Assembly (NCBI GenBank): GCA_963775505.1
Contig: CAVZIL010000011.1
Coordinates: forward strand, 1 to 64,000
Source: JAIBJN01 sp963775505
GTDB lineage: Bacteria; Actinomycetota; Thermoleophilia; Gaiellales; Gaiellaceae
DNA: 64,000 nucleotides
Reading direction: 5' to 3'
Positions within the stretch are counted from its first letter, which is position 1. Each line of letters opens with the position of its first letter. The notes beneath the pieces were generated by a model, which was not told the DNA's origin, made no database searches, and saw only the letters and a program-made list of their open reading frames with translations. The position numbers were made by a program, and so were the translations under genes. This document shows positions 37,032-45,507 of the stretch, in pieces.

Positions 37032-38215
37032 GATGCGAGGGGCGAGACGTCGCCGTCCCGCCCGTTCAGGTTGCGCCAGCCGAGCGCGTGCTCGGCCTGC
37101 ATCATCTTGTGGATCTGGGTCGTGCCCTCGTAGATGATCGGCGCGCGGGCGTTGCGGAAGTACCGCTCGATCCCGTACTCGGCCGAGTAGCCGTAGGCGC
37201 CGTGCACCTGGATGGCGAGATGGGCGGCCTTGAAGGCCGACTCCGTCGCGTGCCACTTGGCCAGGCTCGTCTCGCGCGTGTTGCGCACGCCCTTGTCCTT
37301 GAGCCATGCCGCCTGCATGACGAGGAGCTTCGACGTCTCGTAGTCGAGCACCATCTCGGCGATCATGTCCTGCACGAACTGGTTCTTGCCGATCGGCTTC
37401 CCGAACGTCTCCCGCTCTCGCGCGTACTCGACCGAGCGCTCGAGGCAGGCGCGGATGACGCCGAGGGCGCCGGCCGCGACCGTGAACCGTCCCTGGTCGA
37501 GCCCGTACATGGCGATCTCGAAGCCCTGGCCCTCCTCGCCGACGAGGTTCTCGGCCGGCACGTCGACGTCCTCGAAGAAGAGCTCGCCGGTCGAGCCCGC
37601 CCAGATGCCCAGCTTGTGCTCGGTGTCCTGCGTCGTGACCCCGGGCCACCCTCGCTCCACGATGAAGGCCGAGATCCCCTTGTGCTTCGCGCCCGGGTCG
37701 GTCTTGGCGAAGACGAGGGCGTGCTCGGCGACCGACGCGTACGAGATCCAGTTCTTCTGCCCGTTGAGGACGTAGCGGTCGCCGTCGCGGCGAGCGTTCG
37801 TCAGCATCGAGGCGACGTCCGAGCCCGCGGCCGGCTCGGTGAGCCCGAAGCAGGCGAGCTTCTCGCCGCTCGCCTGGGGCGCGAGGTAGCGCTGCTTCTG
37901 CTCCTCACTCGCGTAGCGGAGGAGGCTGAGGGAGTTGAGCCCGACGTGAACCGAGATCAGTGTCCGGAAGGCGGCCTCGCCGCGCTCGATCTCCTCGCAG
38001 GCGAGGGCCTCCGAGACGAAGTCCATGCCGGCACCGCCGTACTCCTCCGGGACGACGATACCGAGTAGCCCGAGCTCGGCCATGCCCTCGATCACGCCCA
38101 GGTCCAGGTGGTGGTGGATGTCGTTCTCGATCGCGTTCGGGAGGACGCGTTCGTCCACGAACTGGCGGACGGTCGCCTGCACCTCGCGCTGCTCGGGCGT
38201 GAGCTCGAAATTCAC
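36998..38215 (-). CDS. acyl-CoA dehydrogenase
   Basis: 405 residues. A FAD enzyme of beta-oxidation or related catabolism. CFGLTEPAAGSDVASM and WISYASVAEHALVFA are FAD/substrate-site segments, and the catalytic Glu is likely in IIYEGTTQIHKMM. The chain length preference cannot be read. GTG start at 38215 with TAGACT 6 nt upstream. It is divergent from the AMIN-like gene. Confidence 0.93.
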   Translation of the reverse strand: MNFELTPEQREVQATVRQFVDERVLPNAIENDIHHHLDLGVIEGMAELGLLGIVVPEEYGGAGMDFVSEALACEEIERGEAAFRTLISVHVGLNSLSLLRYASEEQKQRYLAPQASGEKLACFGLTEPAAGSDVASMLTNARRDGDRYVLNGQKNWISYASVAEHALVFAKTDPGAKHKGISAFIVERGWPGVTTQDTEHKLGIWAGSTGELFFEDVDVPAENLVGEEGQGFEIAMYGLDQGRFTVAAGALGVIRACLERSVEYARERETFGKPIGKNQFVQDMIAEMVLDYETSKLLVMQAAWLKDKGVRNTRETSLAKWHATESAFKAAHLAIQVHGAYGYSAEYGIERYFRNARAPIIYEGTTQIHKMMQAEHALGWRNLNGRDGDVSPLASWAPALLARSR

Positions 38216-38221
38216 GGATCT

Positions 38222-38227
38222 AGTCTA
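38222..38227 (-). promoter_or_regulatory. -10 hexamer, leaderless start of acyl-CoA dehydrogenase
   Basis: TAGACT on the minus strand ends 6 nt before the GTG at 38215. Confidence 0.45.
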
Positions 38228-38286
38228 CGTGCGGCCGGGTCGAGTCGAAGCTTGCAACCGCGGGCTCGAGGTGGTTTCCTCGCGCC

Positions 38287-39012
38287 GTGAGGAAAGGACT
38301 ATTCACTCTGCTGGCGGCCCTGGCCACAGCCGCTGCGCTTCCGGCGTCCAGCGCTGCGGCCCTGACCGCGACGGACATCCGCATCGGCCTCCATCCGGCG
38401 TTCGTCAGGATCGTCGTCGACTTCACCGGCGGCAGGTTGCAGGACAACCACACTCTGGCCACGGATCCGAATCCCTTCGGTGGGCGGTCGGCGGTCGAAG
38501 TGAGCAAGCCCGGAGTCGAAACCGACGCCGCAGCCGAGTCCGCGCACGGCGTCGAGGCACGCATCGTCCAGCACGCCGGCCGGATCGTCCTGCGCCTGCG
38601 CTCGGAGCGCCGTCGCCTCAAATACCTGGCCTACGAGGAGCTCCGCTCTCCCACGCGGCTCGTGATCGACCTCTGGAAGGCGAAGCCACCGACTGCGGAC
38701 GCGGAGTTCCCGACCGCGCCGCAGCGGCGCTGCCTGGAGATCGAGACGTTCTCGGTGGATCCAGGAAGCGCGACCGCAGAGGGCAAGGAGCGGCGCCTCT
38801 TCGAGCACTCGTTCGTGCTCGCGGTCCGCAACCGGCGAGGCGAGCGCGTCCGCAGGATTCCCGTCACTTCCGCAGGCGGGAACTGGAGCGAGACGTTCTC
38901 GTACTCGGTGGGCGTGCAACAGCCGGGCACGCTCGAAGGCGCCGGCTTCTCCGCCAAGGACGGATCGCTTGTCTGCATCGCGCAGGTCCGTGTGACGCTG
39001 AAGCCTGCCTAG
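38287..39012 (+). CDS. secreted AMIN-like and Gmad2-like domain protein
   Basis: 241 residues. A signal peptide (1-25) precedes an AMIN-like beta domain (IRIGLHPAFVRIVVDFTG ... LVIDLWKA, about 28-140) and an immunoglobulin-like Gmad2 domain to the end. Such proteins sit at the cell surface and probably bind peptidoglycan. GTG start. Confidence 0.75.
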   Translation: MRKGLFTLLAALATAAALPASSAAALTATDIRIGLHPAFVRIVVDFTGGRLQDNHTLATDPNPFGGRSAVEVSKPGVETDAAAESAHGVEARIVQHAGRIVLRLRSERRRLKYLAYEELRSPTRLVIDLWKAKPPTADAEFPTAPQRRCLEIETFSVDPGSATAEGKERRLFEHSFVLAVRNRRGERVRRIPVTSAGGNWSETFSYSVGVQQPGTLEGAGFSAKDGSLVCIAQVRVTLKPA

Positions 39013-39038
39013 GCACCAGCCTTCCGGCGACCCGTTGC

Positions 39039-39044
39039 TAGACT
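39039..39044 (+). promoter_or_regulatory. -10 hexamer, leaderless start of VanW-family gene
   Basis: TAGACT ends 7 nt before TTG at 39052. Confidence 0.45.
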
Positions 39045-39051
39045 CGACGAC

Positions 39052-40926
39052 TTGCGCGCCGAGGCTGGTGTCCGGCCCGTCCGGAGGGACCGTCCTGCCC
39101 GCACGCGGGGCGGGCGCACGCGCCTGGTCCGCGCCGGAAAGATCGCTCTGGGAGCGCTCGCGGTGCTCGTCGTCCTCGCCGTCGCCGCCGGAATCGCCTT
39201 CGCCGGCTCGGCCGACCGCGTTGCCGCCGGCGTCACCGTCCAGGGGGTCAGCGTCGGCGGGCTGACGGCCGAGGAGGCCCAGGCGAGGCTCGAGCGTGTC
39301 GCCGCCCGCTACGCCTCGCAGCCTGTGGTCTTCACCGCCGCCGAGCAGGAGTTCAGGATCCGTCCGACCGCGCTCGAGGTTCAGGCGGACTGGGCCGGGG
39401 CGGCCGAAGAGGCGGTGGGACGCGGGGACGCGCCGTTCCCGCTTCGCGGTCTCGAGCGGATCTGGCTGCGGCTCTTCGGCGCCGAGGTCACGCCCAGCAC
39501 CGAGGCCTTCCAGGCGGCGCTGGACGAGAGGCTCGAGCGCATCGCCGCCCGGGTCGACCGCCCGGCCGTCGAGGCCTCGCTCGTCCTCGACGGCTTCGAG
39601 CCCGAGATCGTCTCCGGCCAGGCCGGCCGCAGGCTCGACCAGGATGCGGCCGCCGCGCAGATGGTCGCGGCGCTCGCAGGCTTCGACCGGGAGGAAACTC
39701 CGCTCCCGGTCGTCGTCGACGCGCCCGAGGTCACGAGCCACAGGCTCGAGCCCGTCGCCGCGCAGCTTCGTACCGTGCTCTCCGCTCCGGTGCAGCTCAC
39801 GCACCGCGGCGCCGTCTTCACGGTCCAGCCCAGCGAGATGGTGGGGCTGATCCAGCTCCCGGCTGACGGCGTCTCGAGCCTGCGGATGAGGCAGGAGGTC
39901 GCCGCCCGCCGCTTCGAGAACCTCGCCCGCGGGCTCGCCCGGGCACCGCGCAACGCCGACTTCGCGGTCAGGGCGAGCAAGGAGGTGCGCATCATCCCCG
40001 CGCGGCCGGGCCGAGAGCTGAACGTGGCGGCGACCGCGGCCGCGCTCCTCCAGGCCGCTTCGCGCCCCACGAACCGGAGCGCGGCGGTCGTCGTCGCCGA
40101 GTTCGAGCCCCGTCTGACGACCGCGGAGGCGAAGGCGCTCCGCGTCGAGCGGCAGCTGGCCTCCTACTCGACGCTCTACGCGGGCACCGCCGACCGCATC
40201 AACAACCTCCAGCTCGCCATCGAGATCCTCGACGGTGCGCGCATCGCTCCCGGCGACACGTGGTCCTTCAACGAGTTCGTCGGCCCGCGGACGGCGGAGC
40301 GCGGCTTCCGGTCCGCTCCGGTGATCATGGACGGGAAGTACGAGGAGGGCATCGGCGGCGGCGTCTCGCAGGTGGCGACGACCGTCTTCAACGCGGCCTG
40401 GGAGGCCGGGATCAAGATCGGCGAGCGCCACGCCCACGCCCTCTACATCAGTCGCTACCCCGACGGGCGCGACGCCACGGTGAACTACCCGGACGTCGAC
40501 CTCAAGCTCGTCAACGATACGCCGCGCTGGCTCGTGATCAAGGCGTCGTACGACGAGAGCGGGATCCTCGTCCGTCTCCTCGGGGCGGGGCCCGAGCGGC
40601 GCGTCGAGAGCGTCGCCGGAGAGCTGAAGGTGACCGGTCAGCCGAAGACCGAGCGCGAGCCCGACCCGAAGCTGTACGAGGGGCAGCGGGTCGTCGAGTT
40701 CGCGGGCCAGCCGTCGCGCGAGATCCGGGTCGAGCGGATCATCTACCAGGACGGCAAGGTCCTGCGGCGCGAGTCGTGGTACACGCACTACCGCTACGAG
40801 GCGAGGATCGTCCGCGTGGGGACGAAGCCGGTCCCCGAGCCGGCCACGCCGGCTCCGCGGGAGGAGGAGAAGAAGCCGAAGGAGGACGACCCGCCGACGA
40901 CGACCGGACCGCGCGGCCGCCGTTAG
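39052..40926 (+). CDS. VanW-family protein with PG-binding and G5 domains
   Basis: 624 residues. A basic N-terminus and one membrane span (about 35-57) lead to repeated PG_binding_4-like domains, a VanW domain (INNLQLAIEILDGARIAPGD, GGGVSQVATTVFNAAW, about 380-490) and a C-terminal G5 domain, ending in a Pro/Lys/Glu tail. It is probably an anchored cell-wall protein. VanW function is not established. TTG start supported by the -10 hexamer. Confidence 0.88.
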   Translation: MRAEAGVRPVRRDRPARTRGGRTRLVRAGKIALGALAVLVVLAVAAGIAFAGSADRVAAGVTVQGVSVGGLTAEEAQARLERVAARYASQPVVFTAAEQEFRIRPTALEVQADWAGAAEEAVGRGDAPFPLRGLERIWLRLFGAEVTPSTEAFQAALDERLERIAARVDRPAVEASLVLDGFEPEIVSGQAGRRLDQDAAAAQMVAALAGFDREETPLPVVVDAPEVTSHRLEPVAAQLRTVLSAPVQLTHRGAVFTVQPSEMVGLIQLPADGVSSLRMRQEVAARRFENLARGLARAPRNADFAVRASKEVRIIPARPGRELNVAATAAALLQAASRPTNRSAAVVVAEFEPRLTTAEAKALRVERQLASYSTLYAGTADRINNLQLAIEILDGARIAPGDTWSFNEFVGPRTAERGFRSAPVIMDGKYEEGIGGGVSQVATTVFNAAWEAGIKIGERHAHALYISRYPDGRDATVNYPDVDLKLVNDTPRWLVIKASYDESGILVRLLGAGPERRVESVAGELKVTGQPKTEREPDPKLYEGQRVVEFAGQPSREIRVERIIYQDGKVLRRESWYTHYRYEARIVRVGTKPVPEPATPAPREEEKKPKEDDPPTTTGPRGRR

Positions 40927-41348
40927 GCGGGCTCCTCGACGCCGGCGATCGCCTCGACGAGCCACGCAGGCATGCGCGTGGGCCGCAGGGTCTCCGCGTT
41001 GACGCACGCGTGCGCCGTCCACCCGTCGGCGACGATGCCCCCGGGCTCGTTCGTGCGCTCGATCGCGTACTCGAAGCGGAAGCGGGCGCCGCGGAGGTCG
41101 GTCGCGCGCACGTGGATACGCAGCGCGTCGTCGAACCGGGTCCCGTCGAGGTAGCGCACGTACGCCTCGGTCGTCGTCGCGTCGACGCCCTCCTCGACGA
41201 GCCCTTTGTAGCCCCCGCGGAACTGCCCGAGGTAGGCGATGCGCGCGATTTCGAACCAGTCGAGGTACACGGCGTTGTGCACGACACCCTGGGCGTCGGT
41301 CTCGCTGAAGCGAACGGTCAGGTCGGTGGAGAAGCGGAACCCGTCCAT
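40923..41348 (-). CDS. acyl-CoA thioesterase (4-hydroxybenzoyl-CoA type hotdog fold)
   Basis: 141 residues. The hotdog signature RFSETDAQGVVHNAVYLDWFE carries the catalytic Asp. It hydrolyses acyl- or aryl-CoA. The ATG at 41348 is where homology begins; the frame is open further upstream without recognisable sequence. It converges on the VanW gene with a 4-nt stop overlap. Confidence 0.88.
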   Translation of the reverse strand: MDGFRFSTDLTVRFSETDAQGVVHNAVYLDWFEIARIAYLGQFRGGYKGLVEEGVDATTTEAYVRYLDGTRFDDALRIHVRATDLRGARFRFEYAIERTNEPGGIVADGWTAHACVNAETLRPTRMPAWLVEAIAGVEEPA

Positions 41349-41408
41349 CGAGTGCGGAACTTTCGCAGCCCGGCTCCTGTCCAAGCAACCGACACGAAGG
41401 AGGACAGG

Positions 41409-42291
41409 ATGCGAAAGCTGATCGTCATTGCGGTTGTCGGAGTGCTTGCAGGTCGCCGCAATCGGGTGCTCGTCCGGCGCCGAGGACGACCGCGGCGAGG
41501 CGGCCGCGGTCGGGGAGGAGGCCGCCGAGGCCGGAGGCGCGGAGGACGCCGTCGCGGTGTCGCAGCCCGGGCAGGGAGGCGGCTCGCTTCCCTCCATCGG
41601 GCCGAGCATCGTTCAGACGGCTTCGCTCTCGCTCGCAGTGGCGCGGGACCAGTTCGACGCGACGATCCAGCGCGCCCGCACGATCGCGGTCGGCTCCGGC
41701 GGGTTCGTGGTCAGCTCGAGCGCCTCGCAGGGTGACGAGGGGCAGCTCGTCAGGGGCTCGCTCGTCCTGCGCGTCCCCGAGCGCACCTACGCCCGCGTGC
41801 TCGAGCAGCTTTCCGACCTCGGCACCGTCGAGGCTCAGGAGGAGGCGGGCCAGGACGTCTCGCAGGAGCTCGTCGACCTGGACGCGCGCATCCGGCATCT
41901 CGAGGCGGTCGAGGCCCGGCTTCTCGGCTTCCTGGAGGAGGCCGGCACCGTCGCGGCCGCCCTGACCGTGCAGGCGGAGCTGAACCGGGTGCAGCTCGAG
42001 CTCGAGCAGGCCCGCGGCCGGCTCGCCTACCTCGACGACCAGGTCGCCTTCGCGACCGTCGCGCTGGACGTCAGAGAGCGCCAGGTCGCGGCCGCGGAGG
42101 GCGACGGGGGGCCGTGGGGCATCGTCGACGCCTGGCGCGCCGCCGGCACGGGTTTCGTCACCGTGGTCGGCTGGATCTTCGTCGCCGCCGCGACGATCGC
42201 CCCGGTCGTCCTGCTCCTCGTCCTCGGCCTTCTCGGTGCCCGTCTCGCCGCCCGGCGCGGGCTTCCCCGCCTCAAGCGGCCGCAAGCGTAG
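41409..42291 (+). CDS. DUF4349 lipoprotein-like membrane protein, frameshifted in signal peptide
   Basis: ATG at 41409 (GAAGGAGG upstream) starts a lipoprotein signal (MRKLIVIAVVGVLA). The lipobox VAAIGCSSG and the rest of the protein are in the next frame, so one base is extra, or two missing, near 41447-41453. The DUF4349 domain (VQTASLSLAVARDQFDATIQ, coiled-coil DLDARIRHLEAVEARLLGFL) is followed by a C-terminal membrane span and a basic tail. Its role is unknown. Confidence 0.8.
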
Positions 42292-42294
42292 AAT
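42289..42294 (+). promoter_or_regulatory. -10 hexamer upstream of 42325 gene
   Basis: TAGAAT, overlapping the upstream stop codon, would give a leader of about 25 nt with the ribosome-binding sequence GGGAGGG. Confidence 0.4.
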
Positions 42295-42324
42295 CGTCCC
42301 GGCGACGACCTACGGGAGGGCCGC

Positions 42325-42720
42325 ATGGCCAAGAAGAAGAAAGCGAAGGAAACCGACACCGGGACGCTGGGCCGCCTCTCGAAGGCCGGTGAGGACGCCC
42401 TCACGAAGCTCGCGGAGGAGCTGGGAAAGAACGAGCGCGTGACGGAGGCGGTCGGCAAGGCGATGGCGGCCAAGGGCAAGCTCGACGGCGGGGCGCGGCG
42501 CGCCGTCGGCGGCGTCGGCCTCGCGGCCGCGGAGGAGCTCAAGGATCTCCGCAAGCACATCGAGCGGCTGGAGAAGCGACTGGCGAAGCTCGAGGGGGCC
42601 TCCAAGCCGGCGTCCAAGCCGCGGACGTCGAAGCCGCGCACGACGGCCACCGCCAAGAAGCCGGCCGCGCCGACGGAGACCCCGCCCCAGCCCCCGGCCG
42701 AGCCGCCCCCGACGGGATAG
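42325..42720 (+). CDS. Lys/Ala-rich small protein
   Basis: 131 residues. A helical N-terminal part (TLGRLSKAGEDALTKLAEEL ... LKDLRKHIERLEKRLAKLEG) is followed by a Pro/Lys/Thr tail resembling histone-H1-like tails. It may bind nucleic acid or storage granules; neither is demonstrated. It converges on the lipid kinase gene. Confidence 0.6.
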   Translation: MAKKKKAKETDTGTLGRLSKAGEDALTKLAEELGKNERVTEAVGKAMAAKGKLDGGARRAVGGVGLAAAEELKDLRKHIERLEKRLAKLEGASKPASKPRTSKPRTTATAKKPAAPTETPPQPPAEPPPTG

Positions 42721-42726
42721 AGCGAC

Positions 42727-43644
42727 CTAAGCGGGAACTCGGAGCCGGAGCGCTCCCGGAAGCACCCCGAACTCGGCCGGCGTCGTGCCGGGCTGCTCGC
42801 CGTCCAGCTCCACCGGGAGCGGGGTCCTTGAGCGCACGACCACCCGGCTCCCGCGAAGCGCCTCGGCCTTGGGATGGGGCAGGTGCGTCCCGCGGTAGAC
42901 CTTCGGGAGCGTCAGGGCGAGATCCCGTCGCGTGATGTCCCCGATCAGGAGCACGTCCAGGAGGCCGTCGTCGGGCTGCGCGTCGGGGGTCATGGCCATG
43001 CCGCCGCCGAGGTAGCGGCAGTTGGCCACGATCGCGTCGTACATGAGCCCCGAGCGGCGCTCGGCGTCCACCTCGACCTCCATCTCGCTGGCGTGCCAGC
43101 GCAGGAAGACCGCGAGCGTCGCGTAGAGGAACGACGCTTTCCCGCCGAGCGCCTTGGAGGACGAGTTCGCGCGCTGGGCGACCGCGCCGCTCATCCCGGC
43201 GCTCGCGCTGTTGACGAAGTAGGCGGATGCGTCCCCGCCGCTCCAGCTCCGGTAGGCGATGCGGCCGGCGTCGATTTGCCGTCCTTGGCCGGACGCTGCA
43301 ACGCGGAGGGCGCCGTCGAGGTCCGTCGGGATCCTGAAATGCCGGACGAAGTCGGTCCCCGTTCCCCGCGGGATCACCGCCAGCTCGGGGCGGGGACCGT
43401 CGACCGCGAGCAGGCCGTTGGCCACCTCGTTCACGGTTCCGTCCCCTCCCACCGCCACGACGAGGCGCGCCCGCTCCTCGGCGGCGTGCCGGGCCAGGTC
43501 TGCGGCGTGACCGGGCCGCTCGCTCAGGAGCGACTCGCCGGCGAGGCCGAGCTCGGCGGCGCGATGGGCGATCTCCGGCCAGCGTCTCCGCGTCGACCCG
43601 TTCGCCGACGCGGGGTTGACGACGAATACGACGTCCGAGGGCAC
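42727..43644 (-). CDS. diacylglycerol kinase-family lipid kinase
   Basis: 305 residues. VFVVNPASANG, VAVGGDGTVNEVANGLL and IPRGTGTDF are the catalytic-domain motifs. The substrate may be diacylglycerol or a sphingoid/isoprenoid lipid. The GTG start at 43644 overlaps the stop of the small junction ORF and was ancestrally joined to the purine phosphorylase stop. Confidence 0.9.
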   Translation of the reverse strand: MPSDVVFVVNPASANGSTRRRWPEIAHRAAELGLAGESLLSERPGHAADLARHAAEERARLVVAVGGDGTVNEVANGLLAVDGPRPELAVIPRGTGTDFVRHFRIPTDLDGALRVAASGQGRQIDAGRIAYRSWSGGDASAYFVNSASAGMSGAVAQRANSSSKALGGKASFLYATLAVFLRWHASEMEVEVDAERRSGLMYDAIVANCRYLGGGMAMTPDAQPDDGLLDVLLIGDITRRDLALTLPKVYRGTHLPHPKAEALRGSRVVVRSRTPLPVELDGEQPGTTPAEFGVLPGALRLRVPA

Positions 43645-43697
43645 TAGTGCTCCCTCAGGTACTGCTGGCGGGCGCGTATTGCCTGAAGGGGCACTAG
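43639..43697 (-). mobile_element. hairpin insertion with 9-bp duplication and 16-codon ORF (purine phosphorylase/lipid kinase)
   Basis: GGGCACTAG occurs at 43639-43647 and again at 43689-43697 (offset 50). On the minus strand the first copy supplies the phosphorylase TAG overlapping a GTG, and the second supplies a TAG overlapping the kinase GTG. Between them 16-nt arms (43644-43659 and 43682-43697) pair at 14 of 16. The ORF from GTG 43694 to TAG 43644 has 16 codons and reads MPLQAIRARQQYLREH. Confidence 0.65.
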
Positions 43698-44398
43698 CTC
43701 GTGGCGACTTCCAGCGCGAGCTCGGTCATCTGGTCGACCGCGGCCTTCATCTCCTCGTCGCTGATGCGGACGAACTCGCCTTCGACGACGACGTCGCTCA
43801 CCGTCAGCAGGCACCCCGCCTGTACCTTCCGGAGTGCGCCGAGCGTGAAGAGGACGGCCGCCTCCATCTCGACGGCGAGGACGCCGCGGTCCGACCAGCG
43901 CTGGTACTGCCCCTCGTCGGAGTTGTAGAAGACGTCGCTCGAGACGATCGGCCCGACCCGCACCGGCTTGCCCTGTTCCTTCGCGGCGTGGACCGCGGAG
44001 TGGACGAGCCCCCAGTCGGCCGTGGGCGCGTGGATCTCGCCGGTGATGTGTAGCGCCGTCGAGTCCGCGGGCACCGCCGAGATCGCGACGATCAGGTCAC
44101 CGAGCTTCAGGTCGGCCTGGAGGCCGCCGCAGGTGCCGATGCGGAGCATCCGCTTGACGCCGAGCATGACGAGCTCCTCGACGACGATGGCCGCCGACGG
44201 GCAACCCATGCCGGTTGCCTGGACGGAAACGGGCTTGCCGCGGAACGTCCCCGTGAAGCCGAGCATCCCGCGCTCCCAGTTTCGTTGCTTGACGTCCTCC
44301 AGGAACGTCTCCGCCACGTACTTGGCGCGCAGCGGGTCGCCGGGGAGAAGGCACGCCTCGGCGTAGTCGCCGGGCTCTGCACGAACGTGAATAGGCAT
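43694..44398 (-). CDS. deoD: purine nucleoside phosphorylase (DeoD type)
   Basis: 234 residues. It phosphorolyses purine nucleosides. MPIHVRAEPGDYAEACLLPGD, QATGMGCPSAAI and AVEMEAAVLFTLG match the trimeric/hexameric NP-I family. The ATG at 44398 is divergent from the GNAT gene with only 19 nt between starts. Related uridine phosphorylases cannot be fully excluded. Confidence 0.87.
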   Translation of the reverse strand: MPIHVRAEPGDYAEACLLPGDPLRAKYVAETFLEDVKQRNWERGMLGFTGTFRGKPVSVQATGMGCPSAAIVVEELVMLGVKRMLRIGTCGGLQADLKLGDLIVAISAVPADSTALHITGEIHAPTADWGLVHSAVHAAKEQGKPVRVGPIVSSDVFYNSDEGQYQRWSDRGVLAVEMEAAVLFTLGALRKVQAGCLLTVSDVVVEGEFVRISDEEMKAAVDQMTELALEVATS

Positions 44399-44403
44399 GG
44401 GGG

Positions 44404-44409
44404 TATCGT
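44404..44409 (+). promoter_or_regulatory. -10 hexamer, leaderless start of GNAT gene
   Basis: TATCGT ends 8 nt before ATG at 44418. It overlaps the divergent deoD promoter region. Confidence 0.4.
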
Positions 44410-44417
44410 CTCCGGGC

Positions 44418-45203
44418 ATGGCGCGCCTGGTCAAGCGCCCTCGGCTCCCGCAGGTCCTCGCCTTCTGCGCCGAGGATCCCATCGAGCGCGTGTTCCTGGA
44501 GGACGTGGCCCGGCGCGGCCTCGGGCGCTTCGCCGGCCTCCGCGAGGTGCGGCGGTTGACCGCTCTTCTCCACCTCGGCGCCAACCTCGTTCCCTCGGGA
44601 CCTGGGTGTGCCGCCTTCGCCGAGCTGGTGACGACGGGTGAGCCGCGGATGGTCGTGGGGGAGGAGGGCGCCGTCACGGAGCTCTGGGACGTCGTCCGCC
44701 ACGCCTTTCCCGAGCCGCTCGACGACCGTCCCGGCCAGCCTGTCTACGTGCTCGAGCGACCGCCGCGGGAGGGGCGGAGCGGCCTGCGCGCCGCCACTCT
44801 CTCAGACCTCGATGCGCTGGTCGCCGCAGCTGCGGAGGCGTATCGCGAGGAGGTGGGCGTCGACGCGTACGCGCGGGATCCCGCCCTCTTCGAGTGGCGC
44901 ACGCGGGCGCAGGTCGAGGAAGGGAGGAGCTGGCTCTGGACGGAGGATGGGCGCATCCTCTTCAAGGCCGAGGCCTCGGCGTGGACGCCGGATGCGGTCC
45001 AGCTCCAGCAGGTCTGGGTCGAGCCAGAGCTGCGCGGGCAGGGGTACGGCACGCGCGGGCTGTCCGACCTCTGCCGTCTGCTCCTCGAGACCACGCCGGC
45101 GGTCTGCCTCTTCGTCCGCCCCGAGAACGCCGCCGCGATCGCCCTCTACGACACCGTCGGCATGCGCCGGACGATTACCTACAGGTCGCTGATCTTCGCT
45201 TGA
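44418..45203 (+). CDS. GNAT acetyltransferase with DUF4081 domain
   Basis: 261 residues. The N-terminal DUF4081 domain (RVFLEDVARRGLGRFAG ... LHLGANLVPSG) is typical of actinobacteria. The C-terminal GNAT domain contains LQQVWVEPELRGQGYGTRGL, whose RGQGYGTRG binds acetyl-CoA. The substrate is unknown. Confidence 0.85.
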   Translation: MARLVKRPRLPQVLAFCAEDPIERVFLEDVARRGLGRFAGLREVRRLTALLHLGANLVPSGPGCAAFAELVTTGEPRMVVGEEGAVTELWDVVRHAFPEPLDDRPGQPVYVLERPPREGRSGLRAATLSDLDALVAAAAEAYREEVGVDAYARDPALFEWRTRAQVEEGRSWLWTEDGRILFKAEASAWTPDAVQLQQVWVEPELRGQGYGTRGLSDLCRLLLETTPAVCLFVRPENAAAIALYDTVGMRRTITYRSLIFA

Positions 45204-45507
45204 TCGAGTGATGCCGCGGCCCGGGAGCGCCGCCGATGAAGCTAGTGAGTTGCTGAGGGCCACCCTCACTGCGGCAGCGCTCACCTGCGGCGCCGACCCT
45301 GCCGGCCACCTGTCCGGCCTCCGATGAGGAGCGCGAGGGCCTGCTGCGGGCGCACCCGCCTGCGGACGGCGCCGCGCCCCTTCCGGCGCAGGCGCGTCCG
45401 GTCGTGCAGCGCGACAGCTGCCCGCTCGCGCCGCTCCTGTAGGCGGCAGTGATCGGGAATCAGCCTTTGCCGCTTCGCGGCCGCAGAGACTGAGTACGAT
45501 CGTCCCC
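45204..45507 (+). other. 304-nt gap between GNAT gene and tilS
   Basis: I find no convincing gene. One frame (about 45285-45440) reads PATCPASDEEREGLLRAHPP and looks protein-like but has no start codon. It may be the remnant of a decayed gene. The end of the gap holds the tilS promoter. Confidence 0.4.
45495..45500 (+). promoter_or_regulatory. -10 hexamer, leaderless start of tilS
   Basis: TACGAT ends 7 nt before GTG at 45508. Confidence 0.5.

Noticed and set aside
36522..37649. 375-codon frame over the secreted protein and part of the acyl-CoA dehydrogenase
   Set aside because: Its first two thirds are an out-of-frame reading of the dehydrogenase; the real start with a signal peptide is 37031.
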